DNA of 64,000 nucleotides from Plasmodium malariae (taxonomy: Eukaryota; Apicomplexa; Aconoidasida; Haemosporida; Plasmodiidae), in NCBI RefSeq assembly GCF_900090045.1, contig NC_041781.1, forward strand, positions 1 through 64,000. Direction: 5' to 3'. This document shows, piece after piece, positions 1 to 11,654 of this stretch. Each line of letters begins with the position of its first letter. Position 1 is the first letter of the stretch. A model generated the notes under the pieces. The model was not told where the DNA came from. It worked only from the letters and a program-made list of their open reading frames with translations, and did not search any database. A program made the translations under genes and the position numbers.

Positions 1-483
1 ATATAATTTTATTAAATACTAAACTAGACACGTTTATTAATTTAAAAAAAAATAATATAATTTCTTTTAATTACCTTAGCAAAAAATAATTTTAGAATAA
101 ATGAAGTTACATAATAGGAGACAATAATTTTTAGTTATAATGTAATTTAACTGAGTTTTATAATATTTTATGAATAATTCTACTATTTACTCCCTTAAAG
201 CACCGACATATATTGTCCATTGAAATCTATTTATTACACAAATATATTTATTATAAGTATTTTTAGTTAAGCTTAAATTATACGTTAAAAACAATTTAAA
301 AAATTTTAACTTTGAAATTCCTAAAAAGACGAGGAACATATATTGTTGTGTTCCAAAAGACTAATTATGTTCAGTGAATTTACAATATTTTAGAAATTAT
401 AAGTATTCATATTAAGAATATCACTAAATATATTACATACATTACTCATATTAAAGAATTAATTACAGAAATATATAACTCTA
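1..483. other. AT-rich intergenic sequence at the left edge
   Basis: No reading frame or recognisable element is seen. It lies 3' of the fam-m pseudogene that ends at 484 and would include that gene's downstream flank. Confidence 0.5.
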
Positions 484-1386
484 TTAATATGCATTTTGTT
501 CAGACATCAATTTAATTTTATTATATTTTTCATTATTTCCTAAGACTCTACAAATTCCTATTACAAGCACAATAATCAATATAAGCATAAGTAACTATAT
601 AATGTTAAATAAATAGAGGTCTTTACTGGCTGTCCCACCCATTTTATATATCATACAAAGTTTTCAATATATTATCGCTCTTCAAGTTTTTCCATGTCTT
701 TTCAAATACTTTAATCTTGGTAATACATCAATTGCTGCTGCAAACAAGAAAAAATAACAAACATAGCAACTCCAGTACCATACTTTCTAAATCTTATTTT
801 TCTTAAAGATATATCACAAATTCTCCTGTTCCTTTCAAGAAAATTATCGTAATCTTTTTTTTAATCCATTTTTTTTCAAAATGAAAATGTTTTCCATCAA
901 ACATTCCATTGTTATAATCTATTACTTCCATATAGTATTGCGCCTTATTTAATGAACTTTTATCAGATTTTTTGTTTTTTCCTTTGTTCCTTTTTCATTA
1001 ATAGTTATATCATACTTTTCATACTCATTATTATTTGATTTATTCTGTTTTAACCCTAAAATATGCGAATCCTTATCCTGTTTATATTTTGCTAATAATC
1101 GAAAGGTTATTGTATCTAAATTTCTTCCATTTTGTATTTCGCATCCGCGAATTTATTAAATGTTCGCTAAAAAAAAAAATTAATAAATTAAATTTATTTT
1201 ATTTAAAGGATAAATAATTAATTCTATGAAATTTTAGTAATTAAAGTAGAATATGTAATAATCGTATAAAGAATATATCCTTATATAGTATTATCAAACC
1301 ATATCATTGTTAAAATGCCATATACATGTTACAAGGACTAAGACAGAAGTTTTAATAAATAAGATAGACTTAATTATTTGCACCAT
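484..1386 (-). pseudogene. fam-m pseudogene (exported two-TM protein family), frameshifted
   Basis: On the minus strand, exon 1 (1386..1300) is intact: 29 codons, ATG start, hydrophobic core ending in FNNDM, donor GTTTG. Exon 2 opens after an AG at 1168-1167 with RTFNKF, as in intact relatives. The body then shows recognisable fam-m pieces in shifting frames: FRLLAKYKQDKDS, then YYMEVIDYNNGMFDGKHFHF, then ERNRRICDISLRKIRFRKYG, and a tail NNEKYNKIKLMSE before a TAA at 486-484. Frame changes fall near 1115, 975, 855 and 745, and there is an in-frame TAG soon after the exon 2 start. The second transmembrane segment cannot be read in one frame. An intact signal exon with a mildly broken body suggests recent inactivation. 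Indel errors in homopolymers of a long-read assembly could explain some breaks, but four make a true pseudogene more likely. Confidence 0.85.
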
Positions 1387-1753
1387 TATACATATCTTTA
1401 ATATTCTAATAAATTAAAGAAAGAATTAATAATAGTATAATATGCTTCAAAAGATCAATAATGCTATAATTATTTTTATAACAATCTTTTGCTGTTTTCT
1501 CTGTAAAAAACTAATAAAATTATATAAATAAAACATCTATTATAACATCCCTACAGAAAATAATTTTAAATATATATCATAAATTTTAATCTTAATTTTT
1601 ATAAAAAATTAACTCTCATTAGGATAAAATAATTTTTATTTATACTTAAATATTTTAAAACTATAATTTTATTATATAATATAAACAATTATGTAATACT
1701 TTTAATTAATTTTTTCCAAAATAAAATAAAAAAAATATATATTATTGAATTTA

Positions 1754-1781
1754 TATAGAATATATAACGTATAGAATACAG
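1754..1781 (-). promoter_or_regulatory. Conserved element about 380 bases upstream of the fam-m pseudogene
   Basis: The plus-strand text reads tatagaatat, then aacgtatagaatacag. It matches the AGAATGTAGA-like element found upstream of every other fam-l/fam-m gene here, though more diverged. It is followed by tgttctat, a flank also present at the 5.5 kb and 25.9 kb copies. Function is inferred only from position and conservation. Confidence 0.35.
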
Positions 1782-3256
1782 TTAATATACTGTTCTATAA
1801 ATGAAACTATATGTACATTTCGTACAGATACTATATAACTAATAATTCTATTAGTATAAATAATTTATTTCAGAAGCACCTCTTATTATTTTTAAAAAAA
1901 TATTTATTATTTTAACAGAATAATAATGGTAATAATATACTGATAGAATAATATTTTGTGTTACTTTAATCATTACAGATCCTTTAGGTAATCCATGAGC
2001 ACATTCAATCCTATATAGTATTAAATATATATGCTACTATCTTATATAAGCAATAATATTTATTTTAAATACCAAAAAAAACTGACTTTTTAATATTCTA
2101 CCATAATTTTTGAATATTAAAATTGTAAATTATGTTTAAAATATACCATTATTAATTAATGAAAAATTTTTATATTCATCTACTTAATTTTTATATATTT
2201 TTTTTAATTAATTTTTTCTCATATAGAAGAAACATTCACATACAAAAAAAAAAATAAAATAAATAAACATTGTCAAAATATAAGTATTTGTTTTTTCTGT
2301 GAATATACTAATTTGATAAATGGACTAAAATATTTTAATATTTTTTATTAATATTTATTATTAAAAAGTATATATGTAATTTTATTAAAATTATTATTAT
2401 TTTATTTTTATTTTCCACATATATTATTCCCATATATATCAGTCTAATTTTGTATAGTTCCTAAGTATACTTTTACAAAGAAAAATTGTGCAATGATTAT
2501 TTCTTTAACTATGCAGCACTTTTCAAATATTATATAAAGGTGATAATTCAAACTTATATTAATATTTTATTGTTATTTTCATGTGAATACATAGAAAATT
2601 ATATATAAAAAATAAAGTTTAATCATGAAAATTACTTGGGAAATTGTTGCATGCAGTTTCTCATTCATTATGATTATTTAGATAAAACGTTTTCAAAAAG
2701 ATATATATGTCATTTTGATATAATTTATTAATACTTATCAAACGAATAAAAAAAATATTACCAATTTATAAATCATTTATCAAATAATAATTCTTTTTTA
2801 ATTTTTATTTTGTTTATAGCACTTTTTTATTAATTTGATAAAATTACTAATGGTTAATATAAACTTTATGTATACATATATATATTTATGAAATAATGTT
2901 AAGTTTTAACTTAATATATTTACAAACATGCGTAAACAATAAAACTTATATATAATACTTATCTATGTATTATTATTTTACAGAGAAAATAACTGAATTG
3001 CTTTTCATTACCCTTAATGAAAATATTTATAGATATATAATACATTCTTAGAAGTATACAATTATGAAAAAAAACAATATTACATAGAAAACGATTTTAA
3101 TATACAATTTATTAATATTAAATTACATATAATTAAGTAACTTTATCCTTTAACGACGCAAAAAATAATAAAATTTATATAGCTTATTTATTAATAGATT
3201 ATCATTATAAATTAAATTTAATTACTTTTATAAAAACTAAATTAACTCCAGAAGTA

Positions 3257-3300
3257 AGCACAATAATAAAATGATAAATAGCGTTAACTGTTCATTTACA
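3257..3300. repeat. Downstream homology block of the fam genes (copy 1)
   Basis: An AATAATAAAATGATAAAT core followed by aactgttcattta lies 779 bases past the fam-l stop. Similar blocks are at 20281, 36484, 40441 and 15041. Confidence 0.4.
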
Positions 3301-3506
3301 TAAGAATAAAAATAAATTCAATTTTATTAAACAATATCTAATAACCCATACACAATAAAGTTATTTTTATATACATTTATTTTTTTCCTTTTTAAACTAA
3401 GAAAAAATAGCTAAACAATTGATAAAACCACCTATAAAATATGTGTTATTTATAACACATATATCATAAAACTTAATTTATAGAGTAATTAATATTTCTT
3501 TTTCAG

Positions 3507-3509
<3 letters not shown>

Positions 3510-3541
<32 letters not shown>
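3510..3541. repeat. (TA)n microsatellite
   Basis: About fifteen uninterrupted TA units, directly visible. Confidence 0.9.
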
Positions 3542-3543
<2 letters not shown>

Positions 3544-4078
3544 CTCTGCAACAAAATACATACACTTCTTATAATTAAATACAAAACAAGTCATATTAAT
3601 TTTTAATTTTAAAGTAGTAAAACACAGTTTTTGAATTATATGGACATATAATAATTTTGAACTGGAACAAGTGAAAAATTGAAAAATACTATTTCATACA
3701 GTTCAAATGCAAATTAACTTATGGCTTAAATTAAACAATATATATTGTACTATTATAAATTCATTTAAACACTCATACATATATTTTTTATGAAAATATA
3801 TATAAATACACAAATATGTATTTACGCCATAATATTTAATAAACATAAATAATAATTTAAATAAATAATGAAAAACAATCGCACATTCAAATTCAAACAA
3901 ATCTAGAAATATATATTTTTACTGTTGTATATCAAAAAAACCTTGTTCATGTGGATACACTTAACAAAAATTAATCAATTATGGGTAGGTTTAATAGCTT
4001 TATAACTAAAGACATTACAGTTATTACTTCACATTAAATACGTCCTTATAGAAAGAATCATATTTCTTATTATTCATT

Positions 4079-5080
4079 TTACCCTTTTCTAAACTTAATT
4101 TTTTCATACTTTTTAACTTTTTTATGGTAGTAAAAAATACCTAATATACATGTGACACCTATTATAAAGACGGGTATGAAGTATATAAGAAAACCAAAGA
4201 AACCGGTTATATAATAATGTTTATCTACATTAGGTTTGCCTGCGCTCCCTGCTACTTGAGAAGCTGATTTAAAGAAAGAACCAAAAGGGGAATTTTTCAA
4301 CCATGCATGTAATGGCCTTAACATTTCTTGTAAAGGCTTCACACCACTTGTAGGTTGTGATACCACTGTTGGAGCAATAATATTCAAAACATAAAACAAA
4401 CCATTTATAAGTCCATAACCCACGAATAAATCTAGTAAAAGTAATATGGATAACAAAACAACAAAAAATATAGGTAAACTTAATCGAAATCCGTACTTTT
4501 TACGCATTATTTTTTTATAAATCTTATCACTAATTGTCCTGTTGTTTTTAAGAAAATCTGCATAATCAAGTTCTTTAAATATTTTTTTTTCCATACGGGA
4601 ATATTTTTTTGTTTCAAATATACAAGATTTATTTTTGTTATGTTTTTTATGATCTTTCCTATTATTTGATAAACTACCATTTGATTGTTTTTTTATTTCT
4701 GCATACTTCCTTTCATTATTAGATATATCTTTTCTCTCATCCATATCATTATTCGATATCCATTCCTTTAATTTCATAGGACATGTATCCATATTTTGTT
4801 TACATTTTGCTAATAATCGATAATTCCCTATATTTAATTTTTTACCATATGTATGATTCTGTTCCGAAAATTTATGATATTCACTCTAAAAAAATAAATT
4901 AAATATTTATAATTAAAAAATATCAATAATATCACTCTTAAATAAAATGTTAATAAAAATAAAACACAAAGGAAACGAATAATATTTTCATACAATATAA
5001 ATGCTAAAATTGTATATCCCTGTTAAGAGAATAAACGCAGCAATATTATTAAATAAGAGTAACTTAATTTTTTTTTCCAT
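4079..5080 (-). CDS. fam-l-type exported membrane protein, two exons, 297 aa
   Basis: Coding parts are 4994..5080 and 4079..4885 on the minus strand, split by a 108-base GT-AG intron. Exon 1 gives 29 residues, starting MEKKIKLLLF, with a hydrophobic core acting as a signal or recessed signal anchor. Residues 52-56 read RLLAK, a PEXEL-like R-x-L export motif whose fifth position is not the usual E/Q/D. A Lys/Asn-rich stretch leads to the family signature CIFETKKYSRMEKKIFKELD (about 116-135) and FLKNNRTISDKIYKKIMRKK. Transmembrane segments lie near 165-189 and 255-281, with a loop between them and a basic cytoplasmic tail KKVKKYEKIKFRKG. From knowledge of the family, such proteins are expected to be exported into or onto the infected red cell; exact role unknown. 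The fam-l versus fam-m label is from memory of annotated P. malariae proteins. Confidence 0.87.
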
Positions 5081-5475
5081 TTCATATAATTCATATATTG
5101 TAATAAGTTCAATTAATAAAAAAAATTATATTGATATAATATACTTCTAATAATGGAATCTACGTCTTTTTATTTACTTTATTATTATTTTTTTATTCGG
5201 TTTCATAAAAAAATCATAATATAAAATAATAATAATAAACTTTATAATACAAAAAAAGTTAATATTCTAAATTATTATAAAATTTTTATTTTAATTATAT
5301 TCATTAATATATAATTCATTTAAAATAATATAATGAGTTTTAATTTATATATATTTAAAATATATAATTTAGTTATCTAGAATAGTAAATGAACAAATGA
5401 TATTATTAATCCTATTCAAAATAATATATATATTTTTTTTTTTAACATTTGTAAATTCTGAATTCATATATAGTA

Positions 5476-5499
5476 CAGAATATAGAGAATGTAGATATA
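5476..5499 (-). promoter_or_regulatory. Conserved upstream element of fam-l gene 4079..5080
   Basis: The text cagaatatagagaatgtag is followed by atata, 396-419 bases upstream of the ATG. The same element sits at the same distance before all fam-l and fam-m genes here. It could be a transcription start or factor-binding region, or simply retained duplication homology. Confidence 0.45.
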
Positions 5500-7790
5500 A
5501 TTCATTGTTCTATATATCTAAATAATAATTACTGATTTTAACATTATCCAGTAAATTAATATAATTTCATTTACAGTATATTCTGCAACAATTGGATATT
5601 TTTGTATAAAATATTTGTTATTATAACAATGTAATAAAAGTAAAAATAAATTAAAAAAATAAAAATTTGTAAAAAAACTTGGTTTAATATTATGTGCATA
5701 TTTGATTACCATTTATACATATATATATTTTATAATACTATAAAATATATAAACAAATTAATTCATAACTCCATATGTAATAAATAAACAATTTAAATTT
5801 TAAAAATAAATATAAAATTATTTTTTATTCGAGTATATTAATTTTTGGAAAATCTAATTATTAAGTTCAATTTATATCGTAATATCTAAACATAACTTTT
5901 TAAATTCATTTTTTTAATATATGCGTTTTTTCTTAAGTTTATATATTTATAAGAAATATTAAAATATCATAGATAAAAAAAAACTAATAATCATTTTAAA
6001 ATATTTATTAATAGATGGTCAAATTATTATGTAAACTCTCCCAAGTATTAATATCAATTTGTCTATTTCCAACTATATTTAGGCTAGAAAAATAAAATAC
6101 TTAAGCTCATTCATGTTTTAATTAATGTATTTTCAAATGAACATTCCTAGTTATTATTAAATCAAATATTAACATTAACCTGAGTAATCAATAAAAATTT
6201 ATTAAAGAGGGATTTTAAGAAAATTAGAATATAATCAATTGATAAGCTCGCAAACAATTTGTGCAAAAAAATATATAGTATATTCTTATATAATTAATAC
6301 TTTTATACAGAATGTATCACAATGGTTTACTTAAAATATATCAAAGCTTATATTATTTATAAAGACAATTATATTTATGTTAATTTCCTCACATATATAA
6401 CATGTTTTTACTTTTACTTACTATTATATTATAATAAGGATTATAATTGAAAATTTAAAATAATTTTCTAGTTAATAAACTATTTATACTTTTTTATTTT
6501 TTTAGGGTCCTTTTGCTTCTGTAGTAAACTTATATGTAGAGATAACATTATAGGTACCATGAATGTATGAACTATTATATATATATATATAGATAATATG
6601 AAAAAAAATATATTTAACCTTAATATACGTGTACATTTTAATGAATTGTTAAATAGTTTTCACTGATAAAATATTATTCTCTATTATTAGGTGATTATTC
6701 TCTAATACAGAACTAAAGTATTAATTGTTGTATGAATAATTTAATATTAGATTAACACCAGTTCAAATATGTATTCACTTAATACATACCTAAACAAAAA
6801 CATATATATCTTTTTATTAACTACATTATTATTATTAAAAAATTTTAAATATATTTCATAAAACAGAATTAACTTCATTAATTGTATAAATTAAAAAATA
6901 AAATGTTAAAGGTTTCTTAAGCTTTTCATTTAAATGTAAAGCTTCATAAATTATAAAATTAATAATTTATTCTTAAAATTAAAATAATATTAGTATAATC
7001 TTAACAATATCATAATTAAAATAGTATAAATATCTAACACTTTAATAAAAATATTCTTATATGAATTAAGATTTAAAGTACATATATTTCAAAATATTTT
7101 TTACAAAAATAATTTATCATATTTACATTTATAGAAAAAATATATATTAACAAAAAAAAATATATGTATTTTGTTTTTTTAAATGAGGAACAACGTGGAA
7201 TATTTAAATTAAAAGTAATATACAGTAAATTCCTATAGTTAATTCTTCAAATTATTAAATCCTTGAAAAAAAGTAAAGAAAAATTATGATCGTTAAAAAT
7301 ATAAATTTTATCATTAGTCCCAGTGACACCGTATTAATTGTAGCATTTTGTATTAAATTAAATAAACACAAATTTATTATAATAAAAATTTTAATTAAAC
7401 ATATATACACATAATTTTTTCATATAAAACATATATTTTTGTTGTGAATATTTATAAATATTAATAGCATATTATTATAAAAATTTAAATATATATGTAA
7501 ATATATTTGTGTCTAACAACAAATATAACTTACATCAATAATTGCGTTATAATACTAAAATAAATATAGGATTGCGAGGTTATAAATATTTAATATAAAC
7601 ATTTTTACAGTTATATATAATTATATATATGTATATATTATGTTTTCAATATGAATTTTATAAGTGTATAATGAGAAATTATTTTGAGCACATAATTTCA
7701 TTCAGCATAAACAAAATTTCTAATAAACGCCTGAAAACCTTTTTTTTCAAAGCTATACATTCAATACAAATAAGTGTGAATCCAACTTTA
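5500..7790. other. AT-rich spacer without a supported gene
   Basis: Only short A/T-driven frames. The hydrophobic 64-codon frame at 5518..5712 lies immediately beside the conserved upstream element of the fam-l gene and is judged to be chance. Confidence 0.45.
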
Positions 7791-8591
7791 TCATATTACT
7801 ATTGAATGCTTGAACATTTTTACAAATATATAAATAACCACCGAATTACATAAAATAACTAACAATAAAGAAAACAACAGCATAAATTCCTTATCGATTT
7901 CTAAAAATACAGTTGATGAAAATGCTTTTATTAAATATAACACCAATACGGAATATGTTAAGGCGGTAGTCGTACACTTTTAAAGTATTAAACTTTTTTT
8001 CTTAGTAGGATAGATACATTTCCTGTATTATATATATAAGGATGAATATACAATATAGTATTTTTACAAAAACATTATTTATCTCTTTTAAAAAATAATA
8101 TAGGACATATTTGCAATACGTGAACAATTTTTTGGACTCCGCTCCTGAATTATATTTATTTTTAGATTAACATTACTCATCATATTCAGATTTATAATTA
8201 TGTTATTTATTTTCATAATAATATCATCCATTTCAAAATAACATATTTTAGAGTGGTGCATAATTTTTTTCCGTACAATTATATTATAATAATCTGTCTG
8301 TTCTTGGATATAATGTTATATTAATAATTTTCCTATTATATAAATATTTATCAAAGATACTCTAAAAATATATGGAAATATTTATATTATATATTACGTA
8401 ATAAATTTATATAAGCGTTAAGAATTTTTTTTTATTAGTATATAAATATATATGTGATATAAAGTAGGGAACCACATAAAAAATATTTCTTTTACGTTTT
8501 CTTTATAAAACATTATAAAAATTAGAACATATGAAAATAAAAAATATAAATGTAGTAATTTTAAATAAAATAAAACATTTTAATTTTACAT
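7791..8591 (-). pseudogene. Decayed exported-protein gene, fam-l/fam-m-like layout
   Basis: Read on the minus strand. A signal-exon remnant around 8591..8512 gives a CFILFKITTFIFFIFICSNF-like hydrophobic run and ends at a GT. A 150-base intron follows, with an AG at 8363-8362. Exon 2 begins SIFDKYLYNRKI and reaches RTDRLL. Counting the first exon as 29 codons, as in the intact genes, the Arg is residue 52, exactly where the export motif lies in every fam gene here. The frame then breaks at a TAA and continues as YNCTEKNYAPL and other pieces. The 3' part (about 7979..7791) is a 62-codon open stretch with two hydrophobic segments, ending TGA. The body does not match fam-l or fam-m signatures, so it may belong to another Plasmodium exported family. 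Identification is by hand only. Confidence 0.5.
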
Positions 8592-11500
8592 CAAGTGGGA
8601 ATGGTTTAAAGTTATAATACCTTTAACTCTGTAAACAACACCATTTATAATTACACATTATACTTAGAAAAAAACTATTAAAGCAATTCTTCTTTTGTTT
8701 TATTATATTTTTCAAAAAGTTTCTTATATTCATAAATAATATTAAAATATGAAGTGTAAAAAAGATAACAACATTTTAAAAATATAGTAAATGTTTTCAA
8801 TAAAAATATATATAAACAAGTAACATCAAATAAAATAATTACTGGTAAAACTAATCAATTAATAATTACTCAGAAAAAATATATTTTTTAATAGTACAGA
8901 AGAACAATTATAACTTTTTGTTGTCTTAGCTTTCAGAAAAAATATGATATAAAATAGATTTTTGGGAGCATGTATATTTTATTTTACTGGAATAGATAAA
9001 ATATAGTCATTGAGAAAGGAGATATTAGTATATAATAGAAATATAATTATTGATTTTTTTTTTAGATAACCTAATGAAACTTCTAGTTTATTTCTATGTC
9101 AGTCCTTTTAAACATCATTATATTACTGATAAAATATAAATTATTTCGTACTATATAATAGTATTTATAAGATGGAAAAAACAAGAAAAAAACAAAACAT
9201 TTTTTTATCCTACAAATTATAAACTAACACATATCATGTATCTACGATATGTACAACATTAATGCAACGATTAAAAAAATCCATTGTAAGGTTTAATTCA
9301 TATGCATGCATTTGCTGTTTCAAGTATTACTCTCTAATTTAACGCTTTTATATATACTTATGATATTATTACACATGGAATACTAAAATTTTTGTACCAT
9401 TTGATAAAATTTATTGTTTTATTTTGACTAAAATAAAATTTATTAGATTTGAGAATCCAGAAAAAAAAGGCGGGAAATTTTTTTTTCTTGAAAAAAATAT
9501 ATATTTATAATTTCTATAGAAATGAAAATTTTAAAAAATACAATAAAAAAGTAAATGCCAAAAAAAAAGCGCTTATTGTAAATATGATGATTAAAAAAAA
9601 TGAACAATTAAAGTAAGAAAATTATTTAAATACAATAATTTAGAACATAATATGATATATATAAGAAATACGAAAAGACAATACATAAAATAACATATAA
9701 TGCAATTTAGCTAAATGCTTAAAGTGTTATTTTACATTTTGACTACTTTGTACAGGAGATAATAATGCATTAATTTTTTATTAAATTATAAATAAATATT
9801 AACCCAAATAATGTAATGAATAATATATTTTATGTAATTAAAAAAATATATGTGAAGTCTCTAAATTTTTAATATGCAATATAATACATGTTGTCATATA
9901 GTATTTTATAAAAATAATAAAAGTTTTATTTCATTACATATTTTCATATTAATATAGTATATATATTTATATATATATATATATTTAAACAGATTCTCTG
10001 TTCAAGAACATTAAATTATACTTTCATATGAATATCTCTTGCTTTCCAAAATTTATAAATATTAGGTCATATGAAAGATTATAACAGCGCCTTTTAATAA
10101 ATTATACTATATATTATGTTGAATATGTAATGATAAATATTACATATATATATTAGATTCTATTTATTTATTATTTTATAAATTTATCTGTAATTAAAAA
10201 AGTTCGAAATTTTTAGAGGATTACTTTTTTTTTCCTGCCTTATTTTATGCATCTTGTATTTATTAATGTTATTCATATCAATTTAATTTAATTAATTATT
10301 TATATTCAGTAATATGAAGGAATACACATGTATAGTTTTTATTTTTTTTGATATATTTTATTATTTCCTAAGTGAAAGCATACAGTGTATGTGAATAATA
10401 TTATTAATTATATATATTTATATCTATTTATTCATATAAATGTATCCATATTAGTATCTAAATATTCTTTAATTCTTGTATATATAATATTATATGTAAT
10501 AATCACTTCTCATATATAAGACTTGTATAATAATAAATTATTTCTCTTTTAACTGATGATGTTATTATTATAATAATAATAGGTTACAACACAATTTTCT
10601 TTTTAATATTTGTTTCAAACATGAATTAAACTGTGTTTTATATATTTTCAGTGAAATTACAATTTTACTAATTTTATATTAATTAATATTTTTACAGTTA
10701 TACTTATTATAAAGTTATTAAATCATTTAAAAAATACCCTTAGCACTATTCTGTATTTTGATGTTTTTTCACACAAACTTATAAATGTTAAAATAATGCC
10801 TAAAACGAATACTTTTATGTATATTATCTATATGCGTTTCAGTCTATTATAGCAACTTATTTTTCTTTTTATAAGAAAATATTTAACATTTTCACTCTAC
10901 AAATAAGAGTGCATGAATATATCTAATGTAAATTTTACAAAAAAAAAAAAAAATAGCAAAAAATTATATTATAATATTTTTTTTTTTTCATTTCCATATA
11001 TACAAATTCATTATATGCAAGTATGCACAGTTAATATCCATGTACATAATTTGTGTTATTACATCCATATATTTTCTTATATGCTTGTTTATGAATGATT
11101 AAGATTATAACCTCGTGCATTTTTATATAAATCCACCATACGCATATATATTCATATATAATTTGTGCTCTTCCACATTAAGAACTGAAAATTGTTACTT
11201 TTACATTTTTTATGTTTTCGCTTGAGCTTTCTTAGATATAATGGTGGTTATACTGATTAAAAACCTTTAGAACTAATACTAATAAAGCAAATAATAAGTT
11301 AAATTACAAATATAATGGAATATAAAATGGGAATATCGTTAAACTGTATTTCTATACAATTACTTATTTTAAACAATTTTCTTTGAATATGCATTGGATA
11401 TTTATTTTCTTCATTCTTCATTTTATTAACATAAAAGAAATAAATATTTCTATGAACTTGAAGCATTAGCGATATACTACGTTCTCATTTATCAGTATTT

Positions 11501-11628
11501 TATCATTCGTCTCATTCTTTGTTATATACATATACGTACTCTTATGTGCACACATCTACAACAGGAGAACATAAATTGATAATGTGAGCAATATTGAATG
11601 AATAAATTTTCATTATTCAAACGTTCTT

Positions 11629-11654
11629 ATACATACATATATATATGTATGTAT
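11629..11654. repeat. 26-base perfect palindrome
   Basis: The half-site atacatacatata is followed by its exact reverse complement. Such a site could form a hairpin, but AT-rich palindromes are frequent in this genome and no function is implied. Confidence 0.6.

Larger units (their letters stand above)
1387..4078. other. Intergenic spacer with fam-gene flanking blocks and a TA microsatellite
   Basis: No credible gene. It holds the upstream element of the fam-m pseudogene (1754..1781), the downstream block of the fam-l gene (3257..3300) and a TA repeat near 3510. A 65-codon hydrophobic frame at 3703..3900 is judged to be chance. Confidence 0.5.

Noticed and set aside
1035..1217. 60-codon plus-strand frame
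   Set aside because: Lies antisense to the fam-m pseudogene, including its intron boundary.
10913..11098. 61-codon plus-strand frame
   Set aside because: Driven by long A and T tracts, with no splice or domain context.
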